NCBI GenBank assembly: GCA_002737725.1
Contig: NSIP01000007.1
Span: 97,852 to 161,851, forward strand
Length of the DNA stretch: 64,000 nucleotides
DNA from: Rhodospirillaceae bacterium
GTDB taxonomy: Bacteria; Pseudomonadota; Alphaproteobacteria; Rhodospirillales; Rhodospirillaceae
Reading direction: 5' to 3'
Shown: one piece after another, positions 36,388 through 45,173 of the stretch
Numbering within the stretch: position 1 is the stretch's first letter
Layout: each line of letters begins with the position of its first letter
The notes under the pieces: generated by a model
What the model saw: only the letters and a program-made list of their open reading frames with translations
Databases searched by the model: none
Told to the model about the DNA's origin: nothing
Position numbers and translations under genes: made by a program

Positions 36388-36441
36388 AACTTTAATCGCT
36401 CGCAAGGCGCAAGGTGGACCCCCGCTCTTGCGGGGGTGACA
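36348..36441. repeat. Short interspersed repeat copies (GTGGACCCCCGC type)
   Basis: Two small hairpins: ATTCCCGCAACTGCGGGAAT (36351-36370) and CCCCCGCTCTTGCGGGGG (36417-36434), joined by a spacer. The first lies inside the start region of the family-5 binding protein, encoding part of its leader (IPAVAGM). They share the TTCCCGC motif with the copies at 33666-33759. Between 36442 and 36586 there is no gene I can support. Confidence 0.5.
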
Positions 36442-36586
36442 ATGGGTGACTTTTACTCACCTTAGCTTACTGGCTAGGACCCCTGGGGTGCAAGTCAACG
36501 CCAGTGTATTCAGGCCCTCACACCCAGCTATAGCCAATGGTTGGGCAGCCCCCGTAAAGTAGCGGTGTCATGTTTGGAGGATTGTT

Positions 36587-37987
36587 GTGTCGCTTTTATC
36601 TCCCGCTGCTGCAAATTTTCAGGGCACAGTGCCTGTACTGATTGTGGGGGGCGGTGGCTGTGGCCTGACTGCCGCATTGTCGGCCAAGCAATGCGGTGCC
36701 GAGGTATTGGTGCTGGAACGCGACCAAACCGCGCTGGGCACGACGGCCATGTCGACCGGGTTGATCCCCGCACCCGGCAGCCGCTTTCAGAAAGCCAAGG
36801 GCATCATTGATAGTCCCGAGCAGTTTGCCGCCGATGTGATGGCCAAAACCAAGAATGCCACTGATACCGAGATGGCCTTGCATCTGTCGCGCGAAGGGGC
36901 GCCGACGGTGGAGTGGTTGGCCGACTACTGCGATGTGCCGCTATCGTTGGTGGATTCGTTCCTCTATCCGGGGCACTCGCGCATGAGGATGCATGGCACG
37001 CCGAACCGCACCGGCTCGGAACTCATGGGCGCGCTGCACCAAGCCGCCGAGCGCGAAAGCATCGACATTATTCTCGAAGCGCAAGTCACCAACCTCTTCG
37101 CCGATGACACCCAGCGTGTGCATGGCGTGCGCCTGACGCGCCCTGACGGTTCGACTGAGGACATAGGGTGTGACGCACTGATTTTGGCGTGCTGCGGTTT
37201 TGCCGGCAGCCGCGAAATGTTACAGCAATATATCCCTGAGATTCTTGAGGCGACATTCTTTGGCCACCCCGGCAACAAGGGCGATGCGATTGCCTGGGGC
37301 CGTGAACTCGGCGCGGCTGTCGCCGACATTCATTCCTACCAAGGCCACGGCGGATTAGCATACGGGCAGGGAATACCCATTTTATGGGCGCACATTGTGC
37401 GCGGCGGTTTTCAGGTGAATGCCAACGGCGTGCGCTTTTCCAATGAGGCGCGTGGCTACTCCGAGCAGGCGGTGGAGATTGTCGCGCAGCCCGGTCACTG
37501 GGCATGGAGCATTTTTGACCAGAAAATTCACGACGCGATGAAAGAATTCGACGATTACCAAGACGCGATCAAGGCCAACTGCATTCGCCATGCCGAAACG
37601 CTGGACGCGTTGTGCAACATCACGGGCTTGCCTGATGCGCTGAAAGCTACACTGGCGGCTGTTGCTGATATGGCGGCGGGCAAAACGAAAGACGCGTTCG
37701 GGCGCGATTTTACCACCGGCAGCATTTTGCAACCGCCCTATAAGGCCGTGAAAGTTTCTGGTGCGCTGTTTCACACGCAAGGCGGTTTGGTGGTGGACAA
37801 ACACGCGCGCGTACTGCGGGCTGATAAAACGCCACTGCCAAATTTGTTTGCCGGTGGTGGGGCGGCGCGCGGTATTTCGGGGCCGGGGAATTCGGGCTAC
37901 CTCGCAGGCAATGGGCTATTGGCGGCCACTGCGCTGGGGCGTTTCGCGGGAATCGCGGCGGCGAAATTGGTGAAGGCGTTTGCTTAG
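36587..37987 (+). CDS. FAD-dependent oxidoreductase (fumarate reductase/3-ketosteroid dehydrogenase family)
   Basis: This 466-residue flavoprotein belongs to the FAD_binding_2 family. The FAD loop near the start is VLIVGGGGCGLTAALSAKQ, then LVLERD. The C-terminal signature GALFHTQGGLVV, followed by NLFAGGGAARGISG and NSGYLAGNGLLAATALGR, is typical. Substrates in this family include ketosteroids and fumarate; this one is unassigned. The GTG at 36587 has GGAGG six bases before it. It stands alone. Confidence 0.88.
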   Translation: MSLLSPAAANFQGTVPVLIVGGGGCGLTAALSAKQCGAEVLVLERDQTALGTTAMSTGLIPAPGSRFQKAKGIIDSPEQFAADVMAKTKNATDTEMALHLSREGAPTVEWLADYCDVPLSLVDSFLYPGHSRMRMHGTPNRTGSELMGALHQAAERESIDIILEAQVTNLFADDTQRVHGVRLTRPDGSTEDIGCDALILACCGFAGSREMLQQYIPEILEATFFGHPGNKGDAIAWGRELGAAVADIHSYQGHGGLAYGQGIPILWAHIVRGGFQVNANGVRFSNEARGYSEQAVEIVAQPGHWAWSIFDQKIHDAMKEFDDYQDAIKANCIRHAETLDALCNITGLPDALKATLAAVADMAAGKTKDAFGRDFTTGSILQPPYKAVKVSGALFHTQGGLVVDKHARVLRADKTPLPNLFAGGGAARGISGPGNSGYLAGNGLLAATALGRFAGIAAAKLVKAFA

Positions 37988-38242
37988 TTCGCGGTGAGCA
38001 TTTGCCACAGACCAGCAAGGCCTTTGTTGGGGTCCCCGCGGTGGGTGAGGTAAACCGCATGTGTGGTTACGCACCGCTTGCATCCAGCATTCTGGAAACG
38101 CGACTATGCAGAGGAACTGACATCGTACTATGGAGACATGGACGATATTCTGGCGGCAGCAGGGAAGGCGGGGATTACAGTTCGCAACCGCACGCCGTCC
38201 TACGTGCCCGCCTTGGCCACAAGGTTTGTGCCGGGCTAATGT
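37988..38242. other. Gap with coding-like fragments
   Basis: No complete gene fits these 255 bases. The plus strand from about 38057 to 38239 reads 60 codons between stops, including FWKRDYAEELTSYYGDMDD and RTPSYVPALATRFVPG. The minus strand next to the flavoprotein stop (37988-38060) also reads like a C terminus (THRGDPNKGLAGLWQMLTAN). Neither has a start codon with a ribosome binding site, and I cannot place either in a family. They may be decayed ends of two convergent genes. Confidence 0.35.
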
Positions 38243-38914
38243 TCAAGCGCCTGATTTGCGTGAACTCTTTTTCTTTCTCGGCTTGGCATACTCGTCGATG
38301 CGATGGGCTACGACTTCGACTGGATCGGGGGGGCGGAGGTGCTTATCGAGGCCGTGCGGCAGAAGGTTGAAATGACGTGCGGTGGTCAACACATCAACAA
38401 TCTCCTCGCAGAAGTTGGTGTTCGTGACCCACAGTTTTGGGTCAATGCGACGCAGGTCAACCGCAGCCGAGTAGGTGCGCAAGGTCTTGCGGCGGCCTTT
38501 GGTGTACTCATGGAAATATGACAACGCCAACTCGCGCAACGTGCGGTACATCGGATCACGAAAGCGTAAGTACGTGCCATTGCTTTTCGAGATGGCGCCC
38601 CAATAGCCTCTACGCTTAAACAGCGCAATGACGTGATCGTCATCACCCACATCGGCGCCCATGTCCATCAGCAACGGCGGCTCGCCGCCGATCCACAACG
38701 CGCACGCCGCCACAAACGCCCCTTCAATGCAATGGGCGCGGTTTTGCGCCAAAACTTCAGTCACAGACAGCGCCGTGCCGCCCTCGGGTTCAAAGTTCAT
38801 AGGGATTTCGGTGACGAAATCTTGAATCTGCTGCGGAGTGTGCAACGTGCTGAGGGCCGTCGCAGCGGCTTTTGATAAACCTAATTTCAGTCCGCGTGTG
38901 ATGCGCGCGTTCAT
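38243..38914 (-). CDS. Transglutaminase-like protein
   Basis: This 223-residue protein is likely a cysteine-protease/transglutaminase-fold member. A candidate Cys is in RAHCIEGAF, a candidate His in DDHVIALFKRR, and an Asp in FRDPMYRTLREL, in the order Cys-His-Asp. The C-terminal 30 residues are lysine-rich (PRKKKSSRKSGA). The start is the ATG at 38914, 9 bp after the pepN stop; a TTG at 38926 overlapping pepN is possible. No partner protein is known. It is in the same operon as pepN. Confidence 0.55.
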   Translation of the reverse strand: MNARITRGLKLGLSKAAATALSTLHTPQQIQDFVTEIPMNFEPEGGTALSVTEVLAQNRAHCIEGAFVAACALWIGGEPPLLMDMGADVGDDDHVIALFKRRGYWGAISKSNGTYLRFRDPMYRTLRELALSYFHEYTKGRRKTLRTYSAAVDLRRIDPKLWVTNTNFCEEIVDVLTTARHFNLLPHGLDKHLRPPDPVEVVAHRIDEYAKPRKKKSSRKSGA

Positions 38915-38922
38915 GCGGTTGC

Positions 38923-41571
38923 TCAACTCACCAAACTTTTCGTGGCCAATTCCATCACATCGCGCGACAGGCCGGGCTCGGCGACGATTTGGTTGAGGGC
39001 GGCTTTCATTTGGCCTTGGCGTGCGGCTTCAAAGCGTTTCCAGCGCCCCAAGGGTGGCAATAAACGCGCCGCCGTTTGGGGGTTAAATCTATCAATCGCG
39101 ATAATCTGCTCGGACAAGAACGTATAACCCGAGCCATCGTCTGCATGATAGTGTAGCGGGTTGCGCATGGCAAACGCGCCTACCAGTGCGCGGATGCGAT
39201 TTGGGTTTTTGGCCTCATAGCTGGGGTGACTGAGCAGCGCTCGCACGGTGCTGAGTGTGCCGGGCAAGGTGCACGTTGACTGAATCAAGAGCCACTTATC
39301 CAGCACCACACCGTCGCCCTGATATCGCGTATGGAACGCATCAAGGGCCTGCGAACGCTCGGGGCCAGGAAGATCTCCCAAGATGGCCAGCGCAGCCATG
39401 CGGTCGGTCATGTTTTCAGCAGAATCGAACTGCGCTTTAACAAGCGCTGTTGTTTCGGGTGTCTCATGCGCTGCGAGGTAAGACAGCGCGGTATTCTTGA
39501 GGGCGCGTTTGCCAGCGTTCATGGCGTCGGGCGAGAATGCGCCGCTTGAGCGTTTGGTTGTGTAGAGGCTCATGAGCTGATCTTGATGCGCAATGCCGAT
39601 GGCCTTCTTCAGCGTTTCGAGGGCGGCAAAGAGTTTCAGCGGGTCTTCAACCGACATCCTATTGGCAAGGTCATCAAAAGCGGGCAGGGCCATCAACCAC
39701 GCGCGATACGCATCATCAATGCTGGTGTCGGCGATGATGGCCCCCATGGCATCCAAGAACGCTTTGTCGGATGGCCCGTCGCGGAGAAGCACGCTCGCGG
39801 CGAAATCTTGTTTGGCTTGCCAGCGGTTAAAGCTGTCGGAATCATGCGCCATCAAGAATGCGCGGTCTTGATCTGTCAGTGCCGAGGTAACATTCACGGG
39901 TGCTGAGAATGCGCGATTGAGCGATGGCAATGCGCCGGGTAGGATATTTTTGAACACGAATTGTTGTGAGGATTGGCGCAGTTCAAGAACGCGTGTGGCG
40001 GTGGCAGCGTTGTCGCCCTCAAGTTTCAGCGGTACATCCTGGCCATTGCGCCCGACAAAACCCACGGCAAAGGGAAAATGCATGGGTTCTTTGACGGCTT
40101 GGCCCGGCGTCGCTGCCAAAGACTGCGTGAGCGTAAGTGTATAAGTGTTGTTGGCCGGATCATGGTTGCCCGCCGCTGTGATGGTGGGAGTGCCCGCTTG
40201 CCGATACCAAAGCTTGAATTGTGTGAGGTCGCGACCGCTGACGTCTTCCATACAGGTCACAAAGTCTTCGCAGGTGACGGCTTGGCCATCGTGGCGCTTG
40301 AAATAAAGATCCAGCGCTTCGCGGTATTTCTGCGGGCCTAACAGCGTGTGCTGCATACGGATGACTTCCGCACCCTTCTCGTAAACTGTCGACGTATAGA
40401 AATTATTGATCTCGATATAACTGTCGGGCCGCACCGGATGGGCGAGCGGGCTGGCATCCTCGCTGAACTGGCGCCCCCGCAAAGCATCGACATCGTCAAT
40501 GCGCCGAACTGCGGCATTGCGCATATCTTCCGAGAACTGCTGATCGCGAAAGACGGTGAGCCCTTCTTTGAGGCTGAGTTGGAACCACTCGCGGCAGGTG
40601 ACGCGATTGCCCGTCCAGTTGTGGAAATACTCGTGCGCGACGATGCCCTCAATCAGTTCGTAGTCGGTGTCGGTGGCTGTGTCGGGGTCTGCCAGGACGT
40701 ATTTGTCGTTGAAGATATTCAGGCCCTTGTTCTCCATGGCCCCCATATTGAAATCGCTGACGGCGACGATGTTGAACACATCAAGGTCGTACTCGCGACC
40801 GTATTTCTCCTCATCCCAACGCATGGAGCGCTTCAGCGAGTCCATGGCGTACAACGCGCGGGGCTCTTTGCCGTGCTCGACATAAATCTTCAGCGCAACC
40901 TTGCGACCGCTCGCTGTCGTAAGCGTGTCGGCGATATGCCCCAGATCGCCCGCGACCAGCGCGAACAAATAGCAAGGCTTGGGGAAGGGGTCGTGCCATA
41001 CCGCGCTATGGTGATCCTTGGCCTCGTCACGCAACTCGATCAGGTTGCCATTGCTGAGCAACACCGGGCAAGTAGATTTAGGCGCGGTCAGCGTGACCTT
41101 GAACCGCGTCATCACATCGGGGCGGTCTTGGAAATAGGTGATGCGCCGGAATCCTTCGGCTTCGCATTGCGTGGTGAATTTGCCGCGCGAGACATACAAG
41201 CCCTCGAGTGCCTTATTCTCCTCGGGGTTGAGTTCCGTCACGACCCTGAGCATGAATGCGGCGGGCGGTAAAACAATTGTCAGGTCGCGCTCGGTGAGGA
41301 TGTAATCTTGGCCCGCCACTAAATCCCTCTCGTTTATTTGCACGAAAAGAAGATTCATTTTCTCGCCGTCGAGCACCAAGGCTTTCACACCTTTGGCACG
41401 ATCATGGTTGGCCTCGTAGCGCGTCAGCGCCGTTACCAGCGTTGAGGTGGGGTGCAGATCAAAGGCCAGGTCAATGTCAGTCGCGCGGTAGGGTGGGGCC
41501 GTATAGTCCGACAGTCGGATGGTCTTGGGTGTTTCTGCAATGGGGGCGTTGGCTTGTTGTGTATCGGCCAT
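38923..41571 (-). CDS. pepN: Aminopeptidase N (M1 family)
   Basis: This 882-residue zinc aminopeptidase of E. coli PepN type removes N-terminal residues from peptides in the cytoplasm. GAMEN exopeptidase motif at 277-281; zinc ligands His313, His317 and Glu336 with catalytic Glu314 in HEYFHNWTGNRV and KEGLTV. The length and long helical C-terminal domain fit the family. The transglutaminase-like gene follows within 9 bp. A terminator of the upstream methyltransferase lies 85 bp before the start, so pepN has its own promoter. Confidence 0.97.
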   Translation of the reverse strand: MADTQQANAPIAETPKTIRLSDYTAPPYRATDIDLAFDLHPTSTLVTALTRYEANHDRAKGVKALVLDGEKMNLLFVQINERDLVAGQDYILTERDLTIVLPPAAFMLRVVTELNPEENKALEGLYVSRGKFTTQCEAEGFRRITYFQDRPDVMTRFKVTLTAPKSTCPVLLSNGNLIELRDEAKDHHSAVWHDPFPKPCYLFALVAGDLGHIADTLTTASGRKVALKIYVEHGKEPRALYAMDSLKRSMRWDEEKYGREYDLDVFNIVAVSDFNMGAMENKGLNIFNDKYVLADPDTATDTDYELIEGIVAHEYFHNWTGNRVTCREWFQLSLKEGLTVFRDQQFSEDMRNAAVRRIDDVDALRGRQFSEDASPLAHPVRPDSYIEINNFYTSTVYEKGAEVIRMQHTLLGPQKYREALDLYFKRHDGQAVTCEDFVTCMEDVSGRDLTQFKLWYRQAGTPTITAAGNHDPANNTYTLTLTQSLAATPGQAVKEPMHFPFAVGFVGRNGQDVPLKLEGDNAATATRVLELRQSSQQFVFKNILPGALPSLNRAFSAPVNVTSALTDQDRAFLMAHDSDSFNRWQAKQDFAASVLLRDGPSDKAFLDAMGAIIADTSIDDAYRAWLMALPAFDDLANRMSVEDPLKLFAALETLKKAIGIAHQDQLMSLYTTKRSSGAFSPDAMNAGKRALKNTALSYLAAHETPETTALVKAQFDSAENMTDRMAALAILGDLPGPERSQALDAFHTRYQGDGVVLDKWLLIQSTCTLPGTLSTVRALLSHPSYEAKNPNRIRALVGAFAMRNPLHYHADDGSGYTFLSEQIIAIDRFNPQTAARLLPPLGRWKRFEAARQGQMKAALNQIVAEPGLSRDVMELATKSLVS

Positions 41572-41655
41572 GGGCGGCGGGAGGTCCTATATAACGATTT
41601 GCCCACTTTATATAGGAACTGGCCTAAACGCCAAATGGCGCAGCATTCCAATAAA

Positions 41656-41689
41656 GCAAAAGGGCCGATGCAAGCACCGGCCCTTTTGC
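41656..41689 (-). terminator. Rho-independent terminator of the methyltransferase gene
   Basis: GCAAAAGGGCCG (41656-41667) pairs perfectly with CGGCCCTTTTGC (41678-41689) across a 10-base loop. On the minus strand the stem is followed by TTTATT. The 16-mer AAAGCAAAAGGGCCGA here (41653-41668) recurs exactly at 52332-52347. It lies 21 bp after the methyltransferase stop. Confidence 0.85.
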
Positions 41690-41710
41690 GTTTGGATATG
41701 TGTCTGAAGC

Positions 41711-42904
41711 TTATGCGGGCTTGGTGGCGTTCAAGATACCAAAGCCGCGCAGCAGCTCGGGTTCTTTTTCGTTCAAGTCGAAACCAGCCTTGCGGATCAT
41801 ATCGGGCAAGCCATTGGTGCGGAATTTCTGCGTCCACACTTCGTTGTTCCAGCGATGATCCATCCAGCCACGATACATGCCATAGGCCGTGCGGCGCGGG
41901 GCGCCGTTCAGCTTAAAGTCGAGCGGGTAGTAGATGCCGCCTGGACGCACGATGCGCATGGCTTCTTTTACCTGCGCCGCCGTGCCTTCGGGGCTGACTT
42001 CGTGGAACATGATGTAGCTGGTCACGATGTCAAAGTAGTTGTCGGGGAACTGAGTATCTTCACCCAACCGCTGTGAGAAATTGACATCAAGCCCGCGTTC
42101 GACACTACGCAAGTGCGCGTAGCGCACCATGGGTCCGCCCACGTCGATGCCCCACACTTCGGCATTGGGGAAGCGTTCTTTCAAGGCCAATGCTAATTGG
42201 CCGATGCCGCAACCGACATCGAGAATGCGCATCACTTTGCCGTCTTTGGGGATCGGCATGTTGTTGGCGCTGCCCACGTGCAATTCGTCGTTGAAGTTGC
42301 GGCCCGTGTAGAAGGCGTTGGTGCCGTAGTGGTACATATGGCCAGCAAACTCGCTGCCGACATAACCGCCGGGCTGAATGTGAATTTCGTGCTTCACATA
42401 GTCTGGCAGTTTGAGGTTGGCATTGAGTTCCAGCTTGCCCGGACCCATTTTGTCGGCCGCTTCCATTTCCGACAAATAGCGATCAGCGTTGCCTTCGAAC
42501 TCTTCCTTCAGTCCGCTCCACATCAGCTGCTGCGCACTGCACCACCCGCGTGTGCTCATGGCGATGATGGGGTCGTCCTTCAGCAACTCGATAGCTTCGG
42601 CTTGGCTCAACTGGTTGTCTTTCGGGATGCCCTTCGATTTCAAAATTTCGTCAGCGCGGGCATTGGCTGTGCGCCCTAAGTCGCCATTGGCCCAGGTGCG
42701 AAAGCTCATCAAGAAATCTTGGCGGCTCTCAAGGCTGAGGTTGGCGAAGCGCTCGAGGCGCTCGACATGACCGCGGGGCTGCATGGTGCCCTTCGGGTAA
42801 GCCATGTCTTTGGCTTTGGCTTCGGCTTTGCGGCCGCCGAAGAATGAGCTAACGGCGGTGGTGAGCGCAGCGCCGACGCCGACGAGTGTGCGACGATCCA
42901 TCAT
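41711..42904 (-). CDS. SAM-dependent methyltransferase with leader peptide
   Basis: This 397-residue class I methyltransferase has the SAM loop ILDVGCGIGQLALA at 227-240, with IDVGG downstream and DIVTSYIMFHEV at the catalytic face. The N terminus MMDRRTLVGVGAALTTAVSS followed by FFGGRKAEAKA resembles a Tat signal or anchor. SAM is cytoplasmic, so export would be unusual; the segment might be an uncleaved anchor. The substrate is unknown. The 117-residue gene is 26 bp upstream, and the soe genes lie further up. Confidence 0.8.
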   Translation of the reverse strand: MMDRRTLVGVGAALTTAVSSFFGGRKAEAKAKDMAYPKGTMQPRGHVERLERFANLSLESRQDFLMSFRTWANGDLGRTANARADEILKSKGIPKDNQLSQAEAIELLKDDPIIAMSTRGWCSAQQLMWSGLKEEFEGNADRYLSEMEAADKMGPGKLELNANLKLPDYVKHEIHIQPGGYVGSEFAGHMYHYGTNAFYTGRNFNDELHVGSANNMPIPKDGKVMRILDVGCGIGQLALALKERFPNAEVWGIDVGGPMVRYAHLRSVERGLDVNFSQRLGEDTQFPDNYFDIVTSYIMFHEVSPEGTAAQVKEAMRIVRPGGIYYPLDFKLNGAPRRTAYGMYRGWMDHRWNNEVWTQKFRTNGLPDMIRKAGFDLNEKEPELLRGFGILNATKPA

Positions 42905-42930
42905 GGGTGTGTTCCTTGCTCTGCGGGTGC

Positions 42931-43284
42931 TTAGTTGAACTTGCGTTCTTCACCGAACGGTTTGGCGCCGCTGGTGTCGCGCGCCATGACGCTGTAGACG
43001 CGTTTGGCCATCGCATCGCGTTCGGCTGCCCAGGCCGCTTTTTGTTCGTTCGTGGGCACATACTGTTCAATCATCTCGGTCGTGACTTTGCCCTTGGTGC
43101 TGAGCAAGTGTTCGACAATGCGCATGCGCTGACGGTCGGACCAAATTTCGGCGCCCATGGCGATGACAATGGTCATCAGGTTGTCGATGTGTGGGTTGCC
43201 CAAAAACACCGCGCTATCGGTGTCGCCTTTTATAAAGTCAGACGCCGCTTTCGTGCGCTCACCCATCTTTTTCTCGTCTGCCAT
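42931..43284 (-). CDS. Hypothetical protein of 117 residues
   Basis: The frame starts at the ATG at 43284, preceded by AAAGGAG at 9-base spacing. The protein is hydrophilic and mostly helical (MADEKKMGERTKAASDF, IDNLMTIVIAMGAEIW, VPTNEQKAAWAAERDAM), with no cysteine and no signal peptide. It is next to the methyltransferase gene with a 26-bp gap, and downstream of soeC by about 180 bp, so it may be a small partner of one of them. I do not recognise a family. The upstream extension to 43374 is not needed. Confidence 0.6.
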   Translation of the reverse strand: MADEKKMGERTKAASDFIKGDTDSAVFLGNPHIDNLMTIVIAMGAEIWSDRQRMRIVEHLLSTKGKVTTEMIEQYVPTNEQKAAWAAERDAMAKRVYSVMARDTSGAKPFGEERKFN

Positions 43285-43466
43285 GATCTTAGACTCCTTT
43301 GGTTCAATAAAATCAGATTCTAAAAAGAGATGCTTTGATGGGTATTTGTACTGCCCGTCTAGCAATGCCAGCAACGGTCATTTGGTAACAAATGTTGTCT
43401 GGCGAACACTTCAGTCACTATATTGCACCGCAACAAATGCCCTCAGGCGCTGGTGGCCCCATAATG

Positions 43467-44417
43467 TCAGGCTGTACCTGCCCCATAATAGAGCGTCACC
43501 GTATGCTTGGCCTGGGCGAAGAACAGCCAACGCTCGGCCACGATGCCAATGGCCATGACCAGCGCTGCGGGGATGGTCAGCCAGGTTCCTAAATCCGCTG
43601 GCAGCAGAATCGAGGTTTCCAGGGCAATTGCTGGCAGTAAAAACCCGGCCCAAATCGCGATCTGCCTGAGCCGCGTGGCGTGTTTGCGCGCCACCTGAAA
43701 CCCCATTTCCTTCATCACATAGTTGGCTTCGGTATGGGGCCATTCAACGCTCGTCACTTTGACGTTCGGGCCTGAAAGCCCAACGGCGCTGGCAGGTGTG
43801 CTGGAGGCGGTCGTCGAATCGATGAACGCCCAATACAGCCATTTCACGCTCAGCCCCGCCGCCAGAAGAAGGCCGCAGATGGGCGTGAGGTAGACGATGC
43901 GTTGGCCAAAGAGGGAGGATAGCGCCAGCACAAACACGGCGCCGGTCATGACGCCAAGGACCAGATAACAGCCCACAACGTGTTTGTTGTGCCACTGGTG
44001 AATCGGCTTCAGGCTGCGGTAGATCATCGCCGTTGTATAAATTGTGCCGAGCGCAAACAGCGCCGCCCCGACACCGACAATGCCCAGCGGCACGGTGATA
44101 AGGTTTGGGAAGGCCCACGCGAGTCCGAAACCCAAAGCGGGCATGTAAGTTGCCACAGCCATAATGCCCTCGCGCGACAACCAACTAGAGCGCCATTGTG
44201 AAAACGCGCGCCAGGCGCGTTCGGGGTGGCCAAGGTGAAATGTCGATGACAGTAATCCCGCTGTGATGAGGCCCAGAGCCACAACCATCGTGACAAGCGA
44301 GAACCACAGATGTTGCGGTAATTGGCCCAGCAGCGCAGCAAGACCCAACGTCACGAGCATGCCGTAACCTGCGCCCGAGGCTGTCGTAAAGAAGATGACT
44401 GAGAGCGCGGGGTTCAT
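43467..44417 (-). CDS. soeC: SoeC-type membrane anchor of sulfite dehydrogenase
   Basis: This 316-residue quinone-site subunit of the DmsC type has eight hydrophobic segments. The family N terminus is SVIFFTTASGAGYGMLV, followed by FHLGHPERAWRAFSQWRSSW and SWLSREG. It passes electrons from SoeB to quinone at the inner membrane. It lies 9 bp after soeB, in the order expected for soeABC. The naming rests on the whole-cluster resemblance; a DMSO-reductase type anchor is the alternative. Confidence 0.83.
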   Translation of the reverse strand: MNPALSVIFFTTASGAGYGMLVTLGLAALLGQLPQHLWFSLVTMVVALGLITAGLLSSTFHLGHPERAWRAFSQWRSSWLSREGIMAVATYMPALGFGLAWAFPNLITVPLGIVGVGAALFALGTIYTTAMIYRSLKPIHQWHNKHVVGCYLVLGVMTGAVFVLALSSLFGQRIVYLTPICGLLLAAGLSVKWLYWAFIDSTTASSTPASAVGLSGPNVKVTSVEWPHTEANYVMKEMGFQVARKHATRLRQIAIWAGFLLPAIALETSILLPADLGTWLTIPAALVMAIGIVAERWLFFAQAKHTVTLYYGAGTA

Positions 44418-44426
44418 GGCGCGGCG

Positions 44427-45173
44427 CTACCGTGACAACAAGCGATCAACCCAACCCAGCAAACCGTCGGTGGCGATTGGCTTGAGTTCGGGTGCAGGCA
44501 TCGCGGCGGCGGTATCTTTGCGCGCGCGCGGCGGAAGATATTTGTTGGTAGGCTGGTAGCCCAACTCGGGCATCAGGTCTGCACCACCGCGCGCTTTCAC
44601 CAGCTTCGACACATCCGAGTTGGGATCGCCCAAGTCGCCAAAATGACGCGCACTGGTGGGGCAGGTGAGAACGCAGGCGGGCACACGATCTTCCTCGGCG
44701 AGGTTTTCATTGTAAATGCGGTCGACGCACAGCGTGCATTTTTTCATTACACCTTCGAACACATCAAACTCGCGCGCGCCGTAGGGGCACGCCCACGAGC
44801 ACAGCTTGCAGCCGATGCATAAATCTTCGTTCACCAGCACAATGCCGTCAGAGGCGCGTTTGTAGGACGCCCCTGTGGGGCACACCGTCACGCAGTCGGG
44901 TTTTTCGCAGTGCAGGCACGAGCGCGGAAAGTGCATGGTACGCGAGCTTGAGGCGCCGCACGCCTCGTGCCCTGCTACTTCGTACGTATGCACACGGTTA
45001 AACCACACACCGTCTGCTTCTGCGCCATAGGCCATGAGATCCGTCAGCGGCGCCATGTGCCCGCTGGTGTTCCATTCCTTACAGTTGGTCACACAGGCCT
45101 GGCAGCCCACGCAGGTGTCGAGGTCGATGACTAAGCCTAATTTTTTGTCGGTCTTTGCGGGAAGAGACGTCAT
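44427..45173 (-). CDS. soeB: SoeB-type ferredoxin subunit of sulfite dehydrogenase
   Basis: This 248-residue subunit carries four 4Fe-4S clusters. The first Cys group is CVGCQACVTNCKEWN near residue 22; others are CLHCEKPDCVTVCPTGAS, CIGCKLCSWACPYGA, and CTLCVDR with CVLTCPTSARHFG. It links the molybdenum subunit to the membrane anchor. The start overlaps the soeA stop by 4 bp (ATGA). Confidence 0.88.
   Translation of the reverse strand: MTSLPAKTDKKLGLVIDLDTCVGCQACVTNCKEWNTSGHMAPLTDLMAYGAEADGVWFNRVHTYEVAGHEACGASSSRTMHFPRSCLHCEKPDCVTVCPTGASYKRASDGIVLVNEDLCIGCKLCSWACPYGAREFDVFEGVMKKCTLCVDRIYNENLAEEDRVPACVLTCPTSARHFGDLGDPNSDVSKLVKARGGADLMPELGYQPTNKYLPPRARKDTAAAMPAPELKPIATDGLLGWVDRLLSR

Noticed and set aside
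40348..41271. Long open frame (307 codons) on the plus strand
   Set aside because: It lies wholly opposite pepN, whose catalytic motifs are intact; the frame has no family motif and reflects codon bias of the real gene.
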